Positions 1-9,549 are shown, counted from the stretch's first letter. The stretch: DNA of 64,000 nucleotides from Mesobacillus harenae (GCF_013343715.1 NZ_JABUNR010000001.1:1-64000); one strand, 5' to 3'. Notes: generated by a model from the sequence alone, not told the origin. Numbers and translations are program-made.

Positions 1-137
1 CAGTACGTACTGCCAAAGAAAGAAGAACGTCGGAAAGCCGTATGAGGGAAAACCTCACGTACGGTTTGATGAGGAGGAGCTGAAAGTAAAAGAGGAAGTC
101 AGGAAGGCTTCCTCTTTGAAATCAGTTTCTTACTCTA
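1..137 (+). mobile_element. 3' end of a group II intron (domains V and VI)
   Basis: Positions about 34-67 form the conserved domain V hairpin: AGCCGTA at the 5' side, a GGGAAAACC apical part and TACGGTTT at the 3' side. About 70-137 forms domain VI, a long stem with an internal AGAGGAAG/CTTCCTCT hairpin, ending in the typical bacterial group II 3' end TTACTCTAC. The intron-encoded reverse transcriptase/maturase and domains I-IV would lie left of the window. I place the 3' splice junction at about 137; it could differ by a few bases. Family knowledge supports the domain assignment; activity is not shown. Confidence 0.8.
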
Positions 138-413
138 CACAACCTTGTTAAAAAAGAATGGGGCATTTTTGTTGTTCAAAAAGGGTAATGACAGAATGAA
201 ACAATATTTGACTCCTTCAATAGTTAAGAATGCTGTTGTTTAAGACTAGTTTCTTCTAATAAAGACAACTGCCAGAACAGTTTAGGCGATTCCCAAAATC
301 CATTATAATTTGTCTCCCTTGTTTTTCCTTTCATCTTCATAGAAAATCATATATTATAGAACCAAGGTGAAAATCGAAAAAAATGTCGCATTTTTGCGGC
401 GTGGAGGGTTCTG
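138..413. other. Intergenic region between intron end and ymfK
   Basis: No ORF with a ribosome-binding site is seen. A TATAAT hexamer at 304-309 could be the -10 element for ymfK, but the -35 region is poor (TTTAGG at 281-286). GTGGAGGGT at 401-409 serves as ribosome-binding site for ymfK. Confidence 0.4.
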
Positions 414-1202
414 ATGGAAAAAACAGAATGGTACTTAGAATATGAAATTCAGAAAAACCGTCCTGGACTATTAGGTGATATTTCATCATTACTAGGGATG
501 CTTTCCATTAATATTGTTACAATAAATGGTGTTGACGAAGGCAGGCGAGGCCTGTTAATTTTGGCCAAAGATCGTGAACAAATTCAGCGCCTTGAGTCAA
601 TTTTGTCCACAATGGATACCATAAAGATAATCAAGCTTCGTGAACCTAAGCTTCGCGACAGGCTTGCTGTCCGTCATGGCCGTTATATCCAGAGAGACGC
701 TGACGATAAAAAAACCTTTCGTTTTGTACGGGATGAACTTGGACTATTAGTTGATTTTATGGCAGAATTGTTTAAGCAAGAAGGACATAAGCTTATTGGG
801 ATACGCGGGATGCCGAGAGTGGGTAAAACGGAATCAATAGTCGCTTCCAGTGTATGTGCAAATAAAAGATGGCTGTTTGTTTCGTCTACTCTTCTAAAAC
901 AAACGATCAGAAATCAGCTGATTGAGGATGAATATAGTGATGACAACCTGTTTATCCTTGATGGAATAGTTTCCACTAAGCGCGGAAATGAACGGCATCT
1001 GCAGCTCGTTAGGGAAATTATGCGCCTTCCTGCGTGTAAAGTGGTTGAACATCCAGATATCTTTGTTCAAAACACAGAATATACTTTAAAGGATTTCGAT
1101 TACATCATTGAGCTGCGCAACCATCCTGACGAAGAGATTGTCTATGATGTTCACGAAAATAATGCATTTTTAGACTCTAATTTTGGAGGATTTGATTTTT
1201 AA
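414..1202 (+). CDS. ymfK: YmfK-like DUF3388 protein
   Basis: This 262-residue protein matches YmfK of B. subtilis in length and place, directly upstream of ymfM-pgsA-cinA-recA. Residues 1-75 resemble an ACT-like regulatory fold (RPGLLGDISSLLGMLSINI). A later GMPRVGKTES stretch (about residues 130-140) resembles a P-loop, so nucleotide binding is possible. No function is established that I know of. The ATG is preceded by GGAGGG at a good distance. It is probably the first gene of the ymfK-ymfM-pgsA-cinA transcript. The call rests on remembered sequence and synteny. Confidence 0.8.
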   Translation: MEKTEWYLEYEIQKNRPGLLGDISSLLGMLSINIVTINGVDEGRRGLLILAKDREQIQRLESILSTMDTIKIIKLREPKLRDRLAVRHGRYIQRDADDKKTFRFVRDELGLLVDFMAELFKQEGHKLIGIRGMPRVGKTESIVASSVCANKRWLFVSSTLLKQTIRNQLIEDEYSDDNLFILDGIVSTKRGNERHLQLVREIMRLPACKVVEHPDIFVQNTEYTLKDFDYIIELRNHPDEEIVYDVHENNAFLDSNFGGFDF

Positions 1203-1222
1203 CAGTATTGGAAGGTGTTACC

Positions 1223-2110
1223 ATGAGCGAACTAGGTAATCGGTTAAGAGAGGCCAGGGAAGCAAAAGGGTTGAGTCTCGATGAATTGCAGGCGCTAACT
1301 AAAATACAGAAACGGTACCTGCTTGGAATTGAAGAAGGCAACTATGAGATGATGCCGGGAAAATTTTACGTGCGCGCATTTATAAAGCAATATGCTGAGG
1401 CAGTCAATCTTAATCAAAATGAATTATTTGAACAATATAAAAACGAAATACCAACTACATACACTGAAGAGATCCCTAAGGAGCTCTCACGGGTACGGAC
1501 TAGAAAAGAGATATCCCCCCAGACATCAAAGGTTTTTGATGTCTTGCCTAAAATTTTAATTGCCTTGTTTATCCTAGGAGCAGTTGTTCTGGTCTGGTAC
1601 TTTGTTCAGCAAAATGCATCTGAAGATTCACAGGGGACTGCACCAGGAGGCAATGAAGTTAGCTATCAGGAATCAGAGGAATTGCAGAACGATCCTGAGG
1701 AAATAGAGGAGAACACTGCCGAGGAAGAGAATCCTGAGCAGGACCCTATTGATGAAGAACCTGAACCCGAACCCGAACCCGCTGAGCAGGAGTTAGAACA
1801 GGTTGAGGTTAATGGGCGCAATACCATCTTTGAACTGCGGAATGCCGATTCATTTGAAGTAAGAGTCGTTTCCACAGGGAAGACGTGGGTCAATATTTTA
1901 AACGGAAACAGTGAATCTTTCTGGCAAGGTGAATTGCCTCAAGGAGAAACGGATAGCATGACAGCTGATTTTTCAGATCAGTCAGAAGCTACAATCATTG
2001 CCGGCTATCCGCCGGACACCGAGATATATGTAAACGATCAAAAGCTTGAATTTACCGCGTCTCCATCACGCCAGGATTTCACAATCCGCTACGTTCAAGA
2101 GAATGAATAG
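1223..2110 (+). CDS. ymfM: RodZ/YmfM-like HTH membrane protein
   Basis: A 295-residue bitopic membrane protein. Residues 1-75 are a Cro/CI-like helix-turn-helix domain (LREAREAKGLSLDELQ), about 106-130 a single membrane span (ILIALFILGAVVLVW), followed by an acidic linker with an EPEPEPEP run and a C-terminal DUF4115-type beta domain. This order is that of RodZ, which links MreB filaments to the cell-wall elongation machinery. I chose ATG 1223 because GGAAGGTG lies just upstream; the TTG at 1208 overlaps that site. The gene sits between ymfK and pgsA as in B. subtilis. Confidence 0.85.
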   Translation: MSELGNRLREAREAKGLSLDELQALTKIQKRYLLGIEEGNYEMMPGKFYVRAFIKQYAEAVNLNQNELFEQYKNEIPTTYTEEIPKELSRVRTRKEISPQTSKVFDVLPKILIALFILGAVVLVWYFVQQNASEDSQGTAPGGNEVSYQESEELQNDPEEIEENTAEEENPEQDPIDEEPEPEPEPAEQELEQVEVNGRNTIFELRNADSFEVRVVSTGKTWVNILNGNSESFWQGELPQGETDSMTADFSDQSEATIIAGYPPDTEIYVNDQKLEFTASPSRQDFTIRYVQENE

Positions 2111-2194
2111 TCATCTTTAATGGTGACTATTTTTCCCTGCCCTGGGCCGCAATGGACCTCACGCTTTTCTAACTTTTTGGAGGGTAACTATAAT

Positions 2195-2773
2195 ATGAAT
2201 CTGCCTAATAAAATAACCGTATCACGAATTCTGTTAATTCCTATCTTTCTTGTGATTATGCTCGCTCCCTTTTCATGGGGGGACATAAGATTGTTTGGGG
2301 CTGATATGCCGGTCACCCATCTGATTGGAGCATTAATTTTTATTATTGCCTCAGTTACTGATTGGGTTGATGGCTACTATGCGCGTAAATATAATCTTGT
2401 CACAAATCTTGGGAAGTTTTTAGACCCGCTAGCGGACAAGCTGCTTGTTTCTGCTGCTTTAATCGTCCTTGTTGAGCTGGGCTTGGCAGCTTCTTGGATC
2501 GTGGTGATCATCATTAGCAGGGAGTTTGCTGTTACGGGATTAAGGCTAGTGCTTGCAGGTGAAGGTGAAGTTGTTGCTGCAAATATGCTCGGTAAAATTA
2601 AAACCTGGGCACAAATTATAGCGATATCTGCTTTGCTGCTTCACAATACAATATTTGAATTAGCTTCCATACCTTTCGATGATATTGCGCTTTGGGCTGC
2701 AATGATTATTACGATTTGGTCAGGATGGGACTATTTTGCTAAAAACAAACAGGCTTTCTTGAGTTCTAAATAA
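2195..2773 (+). CDS. pgsA: CDP-diacylglycerol-glycerol-3-phosphate 3-phosphatidyltransferase
   Basis: Integral membrane enzyme that makes phosphatidylglycerol phosphate from CDP-diacylglycerol and glycerol 3-phosphate, the committed step to phosphatidylglycerol. The CDP-alcohol phosphotransferase signature is visible as [27 protein letters not shown] (quoted in parts: [19 protein letters not shown]). Length 192 residues is normal. The start is ATG 2195, preceded by TTGGAGGGT; longer readings add an unrelated hydrophilic head. It is followed by cinA after 22 bases, probably in the same transcript. Confidence 0.95.
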   Translation: MNLPNKITVSRILLIPIFLVIMLAPFSWGDIRLFGADMPVTHLIGALIFIIASVTDWVDGYYARKYNLVTNLGKFLDPLADKLLVSAALIVLVELGLAASWIVVIIISREFAVTGLRLVLAGEGEVVAANMLGKIKTWAQIIAISALLLHNTIFELASIPFDDIALWAAMIITIWSGWDYFAKNKQAFLSSK

Positions 2774-2795
2774 AGCAGGTAAAGGGAGAGTTTGC

Positions 2796-4046
2796 ATGAA
2801 TGCAGAGATAATCGCAGTAGGTTCTGAGCTGCTTCTTGGGCAGATTGATAATACCAATGCAAGTTTCTTATCGAGACAGCTGGCTGAGGCAGGAATTAAT
2901 GTTTATTATCATACTGTGGTCGGTGATAATTCCAGCCGGTTGAAGCAGGCGATCGAAATTGCCGAACAGAGAGCAGACTTTATCATTTTTACAGGCGGAC
3001 TTGGCCCTACAAAAGATGATCTGACAAAAGAAACGATTGCACGACACCTTGGTACAGAGCTAGTCAGTGATGATGAAGCGATGGAATCAATCGAAATGTA
3101 TTTTACGAGGGTAAAGCGTAAAATGACAGAAAATAATAGAAAACAAGCTCTAGTTCTTAAGGATGCACATGTTCTTAGGAACGAAAACGGCATGGCCCCT
3201 GGTATGGTCTATACAAATGAAACTCACATGTATATGCTGCTTCCAGGCCCGCCCACCGAGCTCCAGCCTATGATGCTCAAGTACGGACTGGCAGCTATTC
3301 ACACCAAACTGGAGAGACCAGCACAAATCGTCTCAAGGGTATTACGCTTTTTTGGAATTGGAGAAGCGATGCTTGAAACAGAAATCGAGGATCTTATTGA
3401 CAGCCAAAGTAATCCAACCATCGCTCCGCTTGCTTCCAATGGAGAAGTGACACTTCGATTAACAGCGAATCATGAACTGTTCGAAACAGCCTTATCCTTA
3501 TTAGATCAAACGGAAGCAAAAATCATGGCAAAGGTAGGTCGTTATTTCTACGGTTATGATGATACAAGTCTGATTGATGAGCTTTCCAAACTTCTTGCAG
3601 AGAAAAGATTAACCATTTCGAGTGCCGAAAGTCTAACGGGAGGAATGTTTCAGCAGGAGATGACATCAAGGCCTGGTGCAGGCAGTCTGGTTAAGGGAGG
3701 CGTCGTCTGCTATACGAATGAAGCAAAGGCTAACGTAGTCAAAGTCAGCAAAGAAACCATCGAGAATAAAGGGGTTGTAAGTGCTGAGTGTGCTGCGGAG
3801 CTAGCTGAAAATACAGCAGAGCTGTTTAATGCGGATATCGGCATCAGCTTTACAGGAGTCGCAGGACCTGAGAAGCTTGAAGGTCACCCGGTCGGTACTG
3901 TATTTATTGGTATTTCCATCAAGGGAAGACCTGTCAGGATCGAAAAAATTCAGCTTGGCGGCAACAGGGAGTCCAATCGAATCAGAAGCGTCAAATATGG
4001 CTGTTACTTTTTGATAGATAGCTTGAAAGATTCACAGGATGCTTAG
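2796..4046 (+). CDS. cinA: CinA, competence/damage-inducible protein
   Basis: A 416-residue CinA. The N-terminal MoaB/MogA-like domain has [11 protein letters not shown], and the C-terminal domain (about residues 255-410) has [10 protein letters not shown] and a [16 protein letters not shown] loop, typical of the PncC-type nicotinamide mononucleotide deamidase. The protein is membrane-associated during competence in B. subtilis and is cotranscribed with recA there. Here its stop codon lies inside the loop of an intrinsic terminator, which suggests that most cinA transcripts stop before recA. The start ATG follows AAAGGGAG. Confidence 0.93.
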   Translation: MNAEIIAVGSELLLGQIDNTNASFLSRQLAEAGINVYYHTVVGDNSSRLKQAIEIAEQRADFIIFTGGLGPTKDDLTKETIARHLGTELVSDDEAMESIEMYFTRVKRKMTENNRKQALVLKDAHVLRNENGMAPGMVYTNETHMYMLLPGPPTELQPMMLKYGLAAIHTKLERPAQIVSRVLRFFGIGEAMLETEIEDLIDSQSNPTIAPLASNGEVTLRLTANHELFETALSLLDQTEAKIMAKVGRYFYGYDDTSLIDELSKLLAEKRLTISSAESLTGGMFQQEMTSRPGAGSLVKGGVVCYTNEAKANVVKVSKETIENKGVVSAECAAELAENTAELFNADIGISFTGVAGPEKLEGHPVGTVFIGISIKGRPVRIEKIQLGGNRESNRIRSVKYGCYFLIDSLKDSQDA

Positions 4047-4064
4047 GTCCTGTGAATCTTTTTT
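4028..4064 (+). terminator. Intrinsic terminator overlapping the cinA stop codon
   Basis: AGATTCACAGGA (4028-4039) and TCCTGTGAATCT (4048-4059) form a 12-bp stem followed by TTTTT. The cinA TAG (4044-4046) is in the loop. Confidence 0.85.
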
Positions 4065-4174
4065 ATTTATTTAAAAGCAAAAACAATTAGGTTTTCAGAG
4101 GGCGGAGTCCGTCAAAATAGGCTAAAACAGACTTGGAAATCCAATTTTCATGCTAATTTCGAGCCAAAAACAAT

Positions 4175-4226
4175 CGAATAAACGTTCGCCTTTTTGCTAG
4201 ACAAAGAGGCTTAAAACAGGTATAGT
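4175..4226 (+). promoter_or_regulatory. recA promoter with LexA (SOS) box
   Basis: CGAATAAACGTTCG at 4175-4188 matches the Bacillus SOS consensus CGAAC-N4-GTTCG with one mismatch and resembles the known recA box of B. subtilis. TAGACA (4198-4203), a 17-nt spacer and TATAGT (4221-4226) form a good sigma-A promoter just downstream. LexA bound here would repress recA until DNA damage. The lexA gene is in the same window at 43.2-43.9 kb. Confidence 0.8.
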
Positions 4227-4301
4227 AATCATAGGTTCTTTACTAGAAACCCAACAAGCCAGACAAGTGCCGGTTTGTTTATATAAAGGAGGAAATATAT
4301 A

Positions 4302-5339
4302 GTGAGTGATCGTCAAGCTGCCTTAGATATGGCATTGAAACAAATAGAAAAGCAATTTGGAAAAGGTTCCATTATGAAACTTGGAGAGCAAACAGACCGC
4401 AAAATCTCAGTTTTTCCAAGTGGTTCCCTAGCATTGGATGCTGCGCTTGGAATAGGCGGATATCCGCGCGGGCGGGTTATCGAAATCTACGGGCCTGAAA
4501 GCTCAGGTAAAACAACTGTAGCCCTTCATGCTATCGCAGAAGTCCAGGCGGCAGGCGGCCAGGCGGCTTTCATCGACGCCGAGCACGCTCTAGATCCGGT
4601 TTATGCCCAAAAACTTGGCGTAAATATAGACGAATTGCTTCTTTCCCAGCCAGACACTGGAGAGCAGGCACTTGAAATTGCAGAAGCGCTCGTACGCAGC
4701 GGAGCAGTTGACATCGTCGTTATTGACTCTGTTGCTGCCCTTGTACCGAAAGCTGAAATTGAAGGTGAAATGGGAGATTCCCATGTTGGTTTACAGGCAC
4801 GCCTTATGTCCCAAGCGTTGAGAAAACTATCCGGCGCTATTAACAAATCAAAAACAATTGCTATTTTCATTAACCAGATTCGTGAAAAGGTTGGCGTTAT
4901 GTTTGGTAACCCTGAAGTAACGCCAGGCGGCCGGGCACTTAAGTTTTATTCAAGTGTGCGTCTTGAAGTTCGTCGTGCCGAAACCTTGAAACAGGGGAAT
5001 GAAATGGTCGGGAATAAAACAAGAATTAAAGTTGTTAAAAACAAGGTAGCACCTCCTTTCCGGACGGCTGAAGTTGATATTATGTACGGTGAAGGAATTT
5101 CAAAAGAAGGCGAAACAATCGATCTTGGGTCTGAGCTTGATATTGTTCAAAAGAGCGGATCTTGGTATTCGTATAATGAAGAGCGTTTAGGTCAGGGACG
5201 TGAGAATGCTAAAATGTTCCTCAAGGAACACCCTGAGCTTCGTATTGAAATACAAAAGAAAATCCGTGATCACTACGGCTTAGATGGAGATAAGATTGCC
5301 CCAGAAGAGGAAGAGGAAGAACTCAGCCTTTTAGATTAA
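4302..5339 (+). CDS. recA: Recombinase A
   Basis: A 345-residue RecA. It polymerises on single-stranded DNA, drives strand exchange and triggers LexA self-cleavage. Walker A is GPESSGKT at residues 64-71, Walker B is [11 protein letters not shown] near 140, and the L2 loop region follows ([16 protein letters not shown]). The C-terminus is acidic ([12 protein letters not shown]), as usual. The GTG start at 4302 follows AAAGGAGG. An SOS box and sigma-A promoter lie upstream, a terminator downstream. Confidence 0.98.
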   Translation: MSDRQAALDMALKQIEKQFGKGSIMKLGEQTDRKISVFPSGSLALDAALGIGGYPRGRVIEIYGPESSGKTTVALHAIAEVQAAGGQAAFIDAEHALDPVYAQKLGVNIDELLLSQPDTGEQALEIAEALVRSGAVDIVVIDSVAALVPKAEIEGEMGDSHVGLQARLMSQALRKLSGAINKSKTIAIFINQIREKVGVMFGNPEVTPGGRALKFYSSVRLEVRRAETLKQGNEMVGNKTRIKVVKNKVAPPFRTAEVDIMYGEGISKEGETIDLGSELDIVQKSGSWYSYNEERLGQGRENAKMFLKEHPELRIEIQKKIRDHYGLDGDKIAPEEEEEELSLLD

Positions 5340-5356
5340 AAGATTATATCACCCTT

Positions 5357-5386
5357 GGCAAAGCCCTTTGGGCTTTGCCTTTTTTA
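5357..5386 (+). terminator. recA intrinsic terminator
   Basis: GGCAAAGCCC and GGGCTTTGCC form a 10-bp perfect stem with a TTT loop followed by TTTTTT. Confidence 0.92.
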
Positions 5387-5388
5387 AT

Positions 5389-5659
5389 GGCTCTGTTAAA
5401 GAACATTGTTGATTTTAAGCATTGTTGATTGGAGTGAAGGCGATCGACTCCTCGAAAATGCTTGGGCATTTTCTCGTGCGTGGGCTTGCTCAAGGAAGCC
5501 CTTCAGTGTCCTGCAGGAGCAGCGGGTACAGGGGAGACCCACAGGTGCTTCAGCACCGAGGAGGTAGTTTTTTCACGATAGTGAAAATAACCCTTCATGA
5601 CCGCCCCGCGGAAAGCGAGCGCCTGGAACGAATATCAACAGCCAAGTTTAACAGAGGCC
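5389..5659. repeat. MITE-like interspersed repeat, about 271 bp
   Basis: The element begins GGCTCTGTTAAA (5389-5400) and ends TTTAACAGAGGCC (5647-5659), near-perfect terminal inverted repeats. Inside are GC-rich pieces I recognise from interspersed repeats of many Bacillus relatives, such as GAGCAGCGGG, CCCCGCGGAAAGCGAGCGCC and AATATCAACAGCC. No transposase is present. An open frame that runs through it (5422-5766) has no homology I know and no ribosome-binding site, so it is not called. Confidence 0.7.
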
Positions 5660-5749
5660 TTTTTAATAAGATGGTTTCCAGCCGGCAACTATTTGACAAA
5701 AACCTTATAAATAGTATGAAATCAACCATGAACTATAGGGGACAACCCC

Positions 5750-5792
5750 TTGACAATAAAAATTGACAGCTTTACAATTAAAAATGTATATT
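5750..5792 (+). promoter_or_regulatory. Tandem sigma-A promoters for rny
   Basis: TTGACA (5750-5755), 17 nt, TACAAT (5773-5778) is a near-consensus promoter. A second overlapping TTGACA (5763-5768), 18 nt, TATATT (5787-5792) lies 13 bases further. A third weaker candidate is TTGACA at 5693-5698 with TATGAA at 5715-5720. All point toward rny, leaving a 5' leader of more than 100 bases. Confidence 0.65.
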
Positions 5793-5915
5793 TTTACTTT
5801 TTATAGTAATAAAAACGTTTAAAAGCCTTTGTGCTGTATGTTGATGATTTTAAGGCAATGTACATGCCGACACTTTAAAAAACGTAACAAAAGTTCATAG
5901 CAAGAGGAGGTGAAA

Positions 5916-7478
5916 ATGATGGAAATATTTGAAATCATCTCCATTTTGCTTGGCCTATTCGTCGGTGCAGTTGTTGGCTATTTTTATCGTAAGTCCGTTG
6001 CAGAAGCAAAGGTAGCTGGAGCTAGAAATGCTGCAGAACAGATCCTTGAAGATGCTAAACGTGATGCTGAGGCATCTAAAAAGGAGTCCTTGCTGGAAGC
6101 AAAGGATGAAATTCACAAGCTTCGCACTGAAGCCGAACGTGAAGTTCGTGAACGAAGAAATGAACTGCAAAAACAAGAAAATCGTTTACTGCAAAGAGAG
6201 GAAAACCTTGATCGAAAAGATGAAACGTTGAATAAACGTGACGCTCTTTTAGAACGAAAGGATGACTCTCTAAACCAAAGACAACAGCATATTGAAGAGA
6301 TGGAAAGCAAAGTGGACGAGATGGTACGAACTCACCAGGTTGAACTGGAGCGCATCTCGGGCTTATCAAGGGATGAGGCAAAATCCATCATTTTAGAAAG
6401 AATTGAGCAAGATCTTGCTCATGATATCGCTATAATGATTAAAGAAAGTGAAAACAGAGCAAAAGAAGAATCGGACAAGAAAGCGAAAGAATTACTTTCA
6501 CTCGCCATCCAAAGGTGTGCAGCGGATCATGTTGCAGAAACAACTGTATCAGTTGTTAACCTTCCTAATGATGAAATGAAGGGACGTATTATCGGACGCG
6601 AAGGACGAAACATTCGAACTCTGGAAACATTAACTGGGATTGATCTCATCATCGATGATACACCGGAAGCTGTTATCTTATCTGGTTTTGATCCGATTCG
6701 CCGTGAAACAGCCCGTTTGGCTTTAGAGAAGCTTGTACAGGACGGACGTATTCATCCGGCCCGTATTGAAGAGATGGTTGAAAAAGCGCGGCGTGAAGTC
6801 GACGAGCACATTCGTGAGGTTGGCGAACAAACAACCTTCGAAGTGGGAGTCCATGGTTTGCATCCTGATTTAATTAAAATTCTTGGCCGCTTGAAGTATC
6901 GTACAAGTTATGGTCAGAATGTATTAAAGCACTCAATTGAGGTCGCACACCTTTCTGGGTTATTGGCGGCTGAATTGGGCGAGGATACAACTCTTGCCCG
7001 CCGGGCGGGACTTTTGCACGATATTGGGAAAGCGATTGACCATGAAGTGGAAGGAAGCCATGTTGAAATTGGTGTAGAACTTGGTACCAAATACAAGGAA
7101 CACCCAGTTGTTATCAATAGTATTGCTTCCCACCATGGCGATACAGAACCAACTTCCATTATTGCAGTTCTTGTAGCAGCAGCCGATGCTTTATCAGCTG
7201 CAAGGCCGGGAGCTCGAAGTGAAGCACTTGAAAACTACATTCGCCGACTTGAGAGATTGGAAGAAATCTCAGAATCGTATGATGGCGTTGAAAAGTCATT
7301 CGCAATTCAAGCGGGACGAGAAATACGTATTATGGTCAGGCCAGATCAAATTGATGATCTGCAAGCCCATCGTCTGGCGAGAGATATCCGCAAGAAAATT
7401 GAAGAAGAGCTCGATTATCCTGGACATATCAAAGTTACGGTTATCCGGGAAACAAGAGCAGTTGAATATGCAAAATAA
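5916..7478 (+). CDS. rny: Ribonuclease Y
   Basis: A 520-residue membrane-anchored endoribonuclease that starts mRNA decay in Bacillus. Order of parts: N-terminal membrane helix ([18 protein letters not shown]), long charged coiled coil (about 30-200), KH RNA-binding domain ([15 protein letters not shown]), then an HD metal-dependent phosphodiesterase domain ([12 protein letters not shown]). I chose ATG 5916 behind AGGAGGTG; GTG 5910 overlaps that site and ATG 5919 is also possible. The partner RicA is encoded downstream (15590), and ymdB follows directly. Confidence 0.97.
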   Translation: MMEIFEIISILLGLFVGAVVGYFYRKSVAEAKVAGARNAAEQILEDAKRDAEASKKESLLEAKDEIHKLRTEAEREVRERRNELQKQENRLLQREENLDRKDETLNKRDALLERKDDSLNQRQQHIEEMESKVDEMVRTHQVELERISGLSRDEAKSIILERIEQDLAHDIAIMIKESENRAKEESDKKAKELLSLAIQRCAADHVAETTVSVVNLPNDEMKGRIIGREGRNIRTLETLTGIDLIIDDTPEAVILSGFDPIRRETARLALEKLVQDGRIHPARIEEMVEKARREVDEHIREVGEQTTFEVGVHGLHPDLIKILGRLKYRTSYGQNVLKHSIEVAHLSGLLAAELGEDTTLARRAGLLHDIGKAIDHEVEGSHVEIGVELGTKYKEHPVVINSIASHHGDTEPTSIIAVLVAAADALSAARPGARSEALENYIRRLERLEEISESYDGVEKSFAIQAGREIRIMVRPDQIDDLQAHRLARDIRKKIEEELDYPGHIKVTVIRETRAVEYAK

Positions 7479-7504
7479 AGCGGTGCCCATGGCACCGCTT
7501 TTTA
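7478..7504 (+). terminator. rny intrinsic terminator
   Basis: AAGCGGTGCC and GGCACCGCTT form a perfect 10-bp stem with a CAT loop, followed by TTTATTT. It overlaps the last base of the rny stop codon. Confidence 0.85.
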
Positions 7505-7590
7505 TTTCGCCTGATCGTGAGAATAAACAAGCATTAGATTGTGTTACACTTTAGTTAAAGTAAAAATAATGGATTAGAAAGAGGATGCAG

Positions 7591-8388
7591 ATGAGAATTT
7601 TATTTATTGGGGACGTTGTAGGTTCCCCAGGTCGGGATATGGTAAGGGAATACGTGTCAAAGCTGAAAGATCAGTTTCGCCCGACAGTAACGATTATTAA
7701 TGGTGAGAATGCAGCTGGAGGAAAAGGTATAACTGAAAAAATCTATCGTGAATTTTTAGAGGGTGGTGCACAGGCTGTAACGCTCGGAAACCATGCCTGG
7801 GATAATCGAGAAATCTTTGAGTTTATCGAAAAGGCCAAATACCTGGTAAGACCAGCTAACTTTCCGGAGGGTGTTCCGGGAAAAGGAATTGCCTATCTAA
7901 AAATCAATCAAGATGAAGTCGCAGTCATAAATCTGCAGGGGAGAACCTTCCTAGCCCCAACAGACTGCCCGTTTAAAAAGGCAGATGAACTGATCGAGGA
8001 AGCATCCAAGCGGACAGCGATTATTTTTGTTGATTTTCATGCTGAAGCCACAAGTGAGAAACAGGCCATGGGCTGGTATTTGGACGGGCGTGTTACAGCG
8101 GTAGTTGGCACACACACACACGTTCAAACAGGAGATGACCGAATTCTTCCAAAAGGGACTGCTTACATAACAGATGTAGGTATGACAGGCCCATACGATG
8201 GAATTCTAGGTGTAGAAAAAGACGCTGTACTAAAACGGTTCTTGACTAGCCTTCCAGTCCGCTTTGAAGTTGATACGGAGGGAAGAAACCAGCTGAGCGC
8301 TGTTATTGTGGATGTAGATAAAAAGACAGGTACAGCTAGCAAAATACAGAGAATCCAAATCAACCCTGACCACCCATTTTATTCCTGA
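7591..8388 (+). CDS. ymdB: YmdB metallophosphodiesterase
   Basis: A 265-residue calcineurin-like metallophosphoesterase that hydrolyses cyclic nucleotides in vitro and is needed for biofilm gene expression in B. subtilis. Metal-binding motifs are visible: FIGDVVGSPGRD near the N-terminus, INGENAAGGKG, LGNHAWDN, DFHAEATSE and VVGTHTHVQT. ATG 7591 is preferred because AGAGGA precedes it; an in-frame ATG at 7585 overlaps that site. It directly follows rny, as in B. subtilis. Confidence 0.95.
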   Translation: MRILFIGDVVGSPGRDMVREYVSKLKDQFRPTVTIINGENAAGGKGITEKIYREFLEGGAQAVTLGNHAWDNREIFEFIEKAKYLVRPANFPEGVPGKGIAYLKINQDEVAVINLQGRTFLAPTDCPFKKADELIEEASKRTAIIFVDFHAEATSEKQAMGWYLDGRVTAVVGTHTHVQTGDDRILPKGTAYITDVGMTGPYDGILGVEKDAVLKRFLTSLPVRFEVDTEGRNQLSAVIVDVDKKTGTASKIQRIQINPDHPFYS

Positions 8389-8590
8389 AAAGCATAGCCG
8401 ACTCGGAACAAGTACAGCTTGTTCCTGCAGAGCATATTCACTTAGAAGCTTCCCTTAGTGTCAGGGCGACAGGCATAAGACGAGCGCTGACAGAAGTCGT
8501 TTTTTGCCTTCCGAAGCGAATGGCTTATGGCCCCGAGCCCCTAGGAGGCGAAGCTAGACAAAAAAAGCGTAGCCGACTGTCCAGAAAAGT
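8389..8590. repeat. GC-rich interspersed repeat downstream of ymdB
   Basis: The stretch AAGCATAGCCGACTCGG ... GGCGACAGGCATAAGACGAG ... CCCCGAGCCCCTAGGAGG (in parts) resembles hairpin-rich repeats common between genes of Bacillus relatives. It contains short inverted pieces such as GAACAAG/CTTGTTC at 8405-8432. No ORF is supported. Confidence 0.45.
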
Positions 8591-8642
8591 GTAAATGCCT
8601 CTGAGGTGTTTACGCTCGGATAAAATTTAATCAGCATAAAAT

Positions 8643-8667
8643 AGAGCCTGGAGAAGGCTCTTTTTGT
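8643..8667 (+). terminator. Probable terminator downstream of ymdB
   Basis: AGAGCCT (8643-8649) and AGGCTCT (8655-8661) form a 7-bp stem followed by TTTTTG. It is about 255 bases after ymdB. Confidence 0.6.
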
Positions 8668-8708
8668 TCAAAGATAAGAAAGTATAAAATTTTGAAAATT
8701 GAATACTG

Positions 8709-8836
8709 TCTGGCTCCAGCGCCTAGCCCCTCGAGTCGCTTCGGTCTAGCTGATGAAGTCAAAGAACGACTTCACCTTCTGGCCCTCCAGCGCTTGTCGG
8801 GGCTGTTCAAGGCGCTTGCGCTTTTCTTCTGGAGAA
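8709..8836. repeat. CTCCAGCGCC-type interspersed hairpin repeat
   Basis: It begins CTGGCTCCAGCGCCTAGCCC and ends GGCGCTTGCGCTTTTC. The arms GCTCCAGCGCC and GGCGCTTGCGC are partly complementary. Relatives in this window are at 25793-25900, 30112-30190, 40057-40200 and 55926-56003. It is a repeat family I recognise from Bacillus genomes; its function is unknown to me. Confidence 0.6.
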
Positions 8837-9000
8837 ACAGCATGACACACGTGGGCAAAGAGCGCATAGAGAAATCTCCATTTTTTTGACCAAGCCGGCA
8901 TATGTAAACGATCTGCTGAATATAGTAGCAGTGGAACGATAGATCCCGGATGCACCACTTCTGGGTATGCGGGTCGGGAGAAAACAAGGAGGAGCTAGGA

Positions 9001-9261
9001 ATGGAAATATTAAAAGTTTCAGCAAAATCTAATCCTAATTCTGTAGCTGGTGCACTTGCTGGAGTTCTGCGTGAAAGAGGCAATGCAGAAATTCAGGCAA
9101 TTGGTGCAGGTGCATTAAATCAAGCCGTTAAGGCAGTAGCGATTGCAAGAGGGTTCGTAGCGCCTAGCGGAGTAGATTTGATTTGCATCCCGGCATTTAC
9201 AGATATTTTGATTGACGGGGAAGAACGTACCGCGATCAAACTAATTATTGAGCCAAGATAG
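9001..9261 (+). CDS. spoVS: Stage V sporulation protein S
   Basis: An 86-residue SpoVS, nearly identical to the B. subtilis protein over its length (AIGAGALNQAVKAVAIARGF). It has an Alba-like fold and is needed for coat assembly and progress past stage V. ATG 9001 follows AAGGAGGAGC; the upstream extension is not conserved. A GCTGAATAT sequence at 8915-8923 fits the sigma-H -10 consensus (RNNGAATWW), but I found no matching -35, so this is only a hint. A terminator follows. Confidence 0.97.
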   Translation: MEILKVSAKSNPNSVAGALAGVLRERGNAEIQAIGAGALNQAVKAVAIARGFVAPSGVDLICIPAFTDILIDGEERTAIKLIIEPR

Positions 9262-9314
9262 GTACAGTTAACTTCGTAAGAATAATGGAAAAAATATGAA
9301 TCATTGAAAACATG

Positions 9315-9349
9315 AAACCTGTTTGCAACGAAAAGCAAACAGGTTTTTC
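9315..9349 (+). terminator. spoVS intrinsic terminator
   Basis: AAACCTGTTTGC (9315-9326) and GCAAACAGGTTT (9335-9346) form a perfect 12-bp stem with the T-run TTTTTCTTT. Confidence 0.92.
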
Positions 9350-9549
9350 TTTGCGAAGAAGTTAAGCCGATTTTCCCCGCATCAATTGAAATCCTTCACT
9401 GTAAGATTGAGGGGAACTAACTCTGATGAGTCTTTATCATATCAGCTTCAAGTAAATCAACCCCAATACAAAAAGAGACCTCAATTAGCCAATTAACAGT
9501 CTAGAGCAGATAGTGCTGCTAATCTTCAAAGGATAGGGAGGGCATTACG

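Noticed and set aside
1666..1893. 75-codon minus-strand frame rich in Ser and Gly
   Set aside because: Antisense of the acidic EPEP linker of the RodZ-like protein.
5422..5766. 114-codon open frame
   Set aside because: It lies mostly inside the interspersed repeat at 5389-5659, has no ribosome-binding site and crosses the rny promoter region.
8692..8889. 65-codon open frame
   Set aside because: Runs through the CTCCAGCGCC repeat; no ribosome-binding site.
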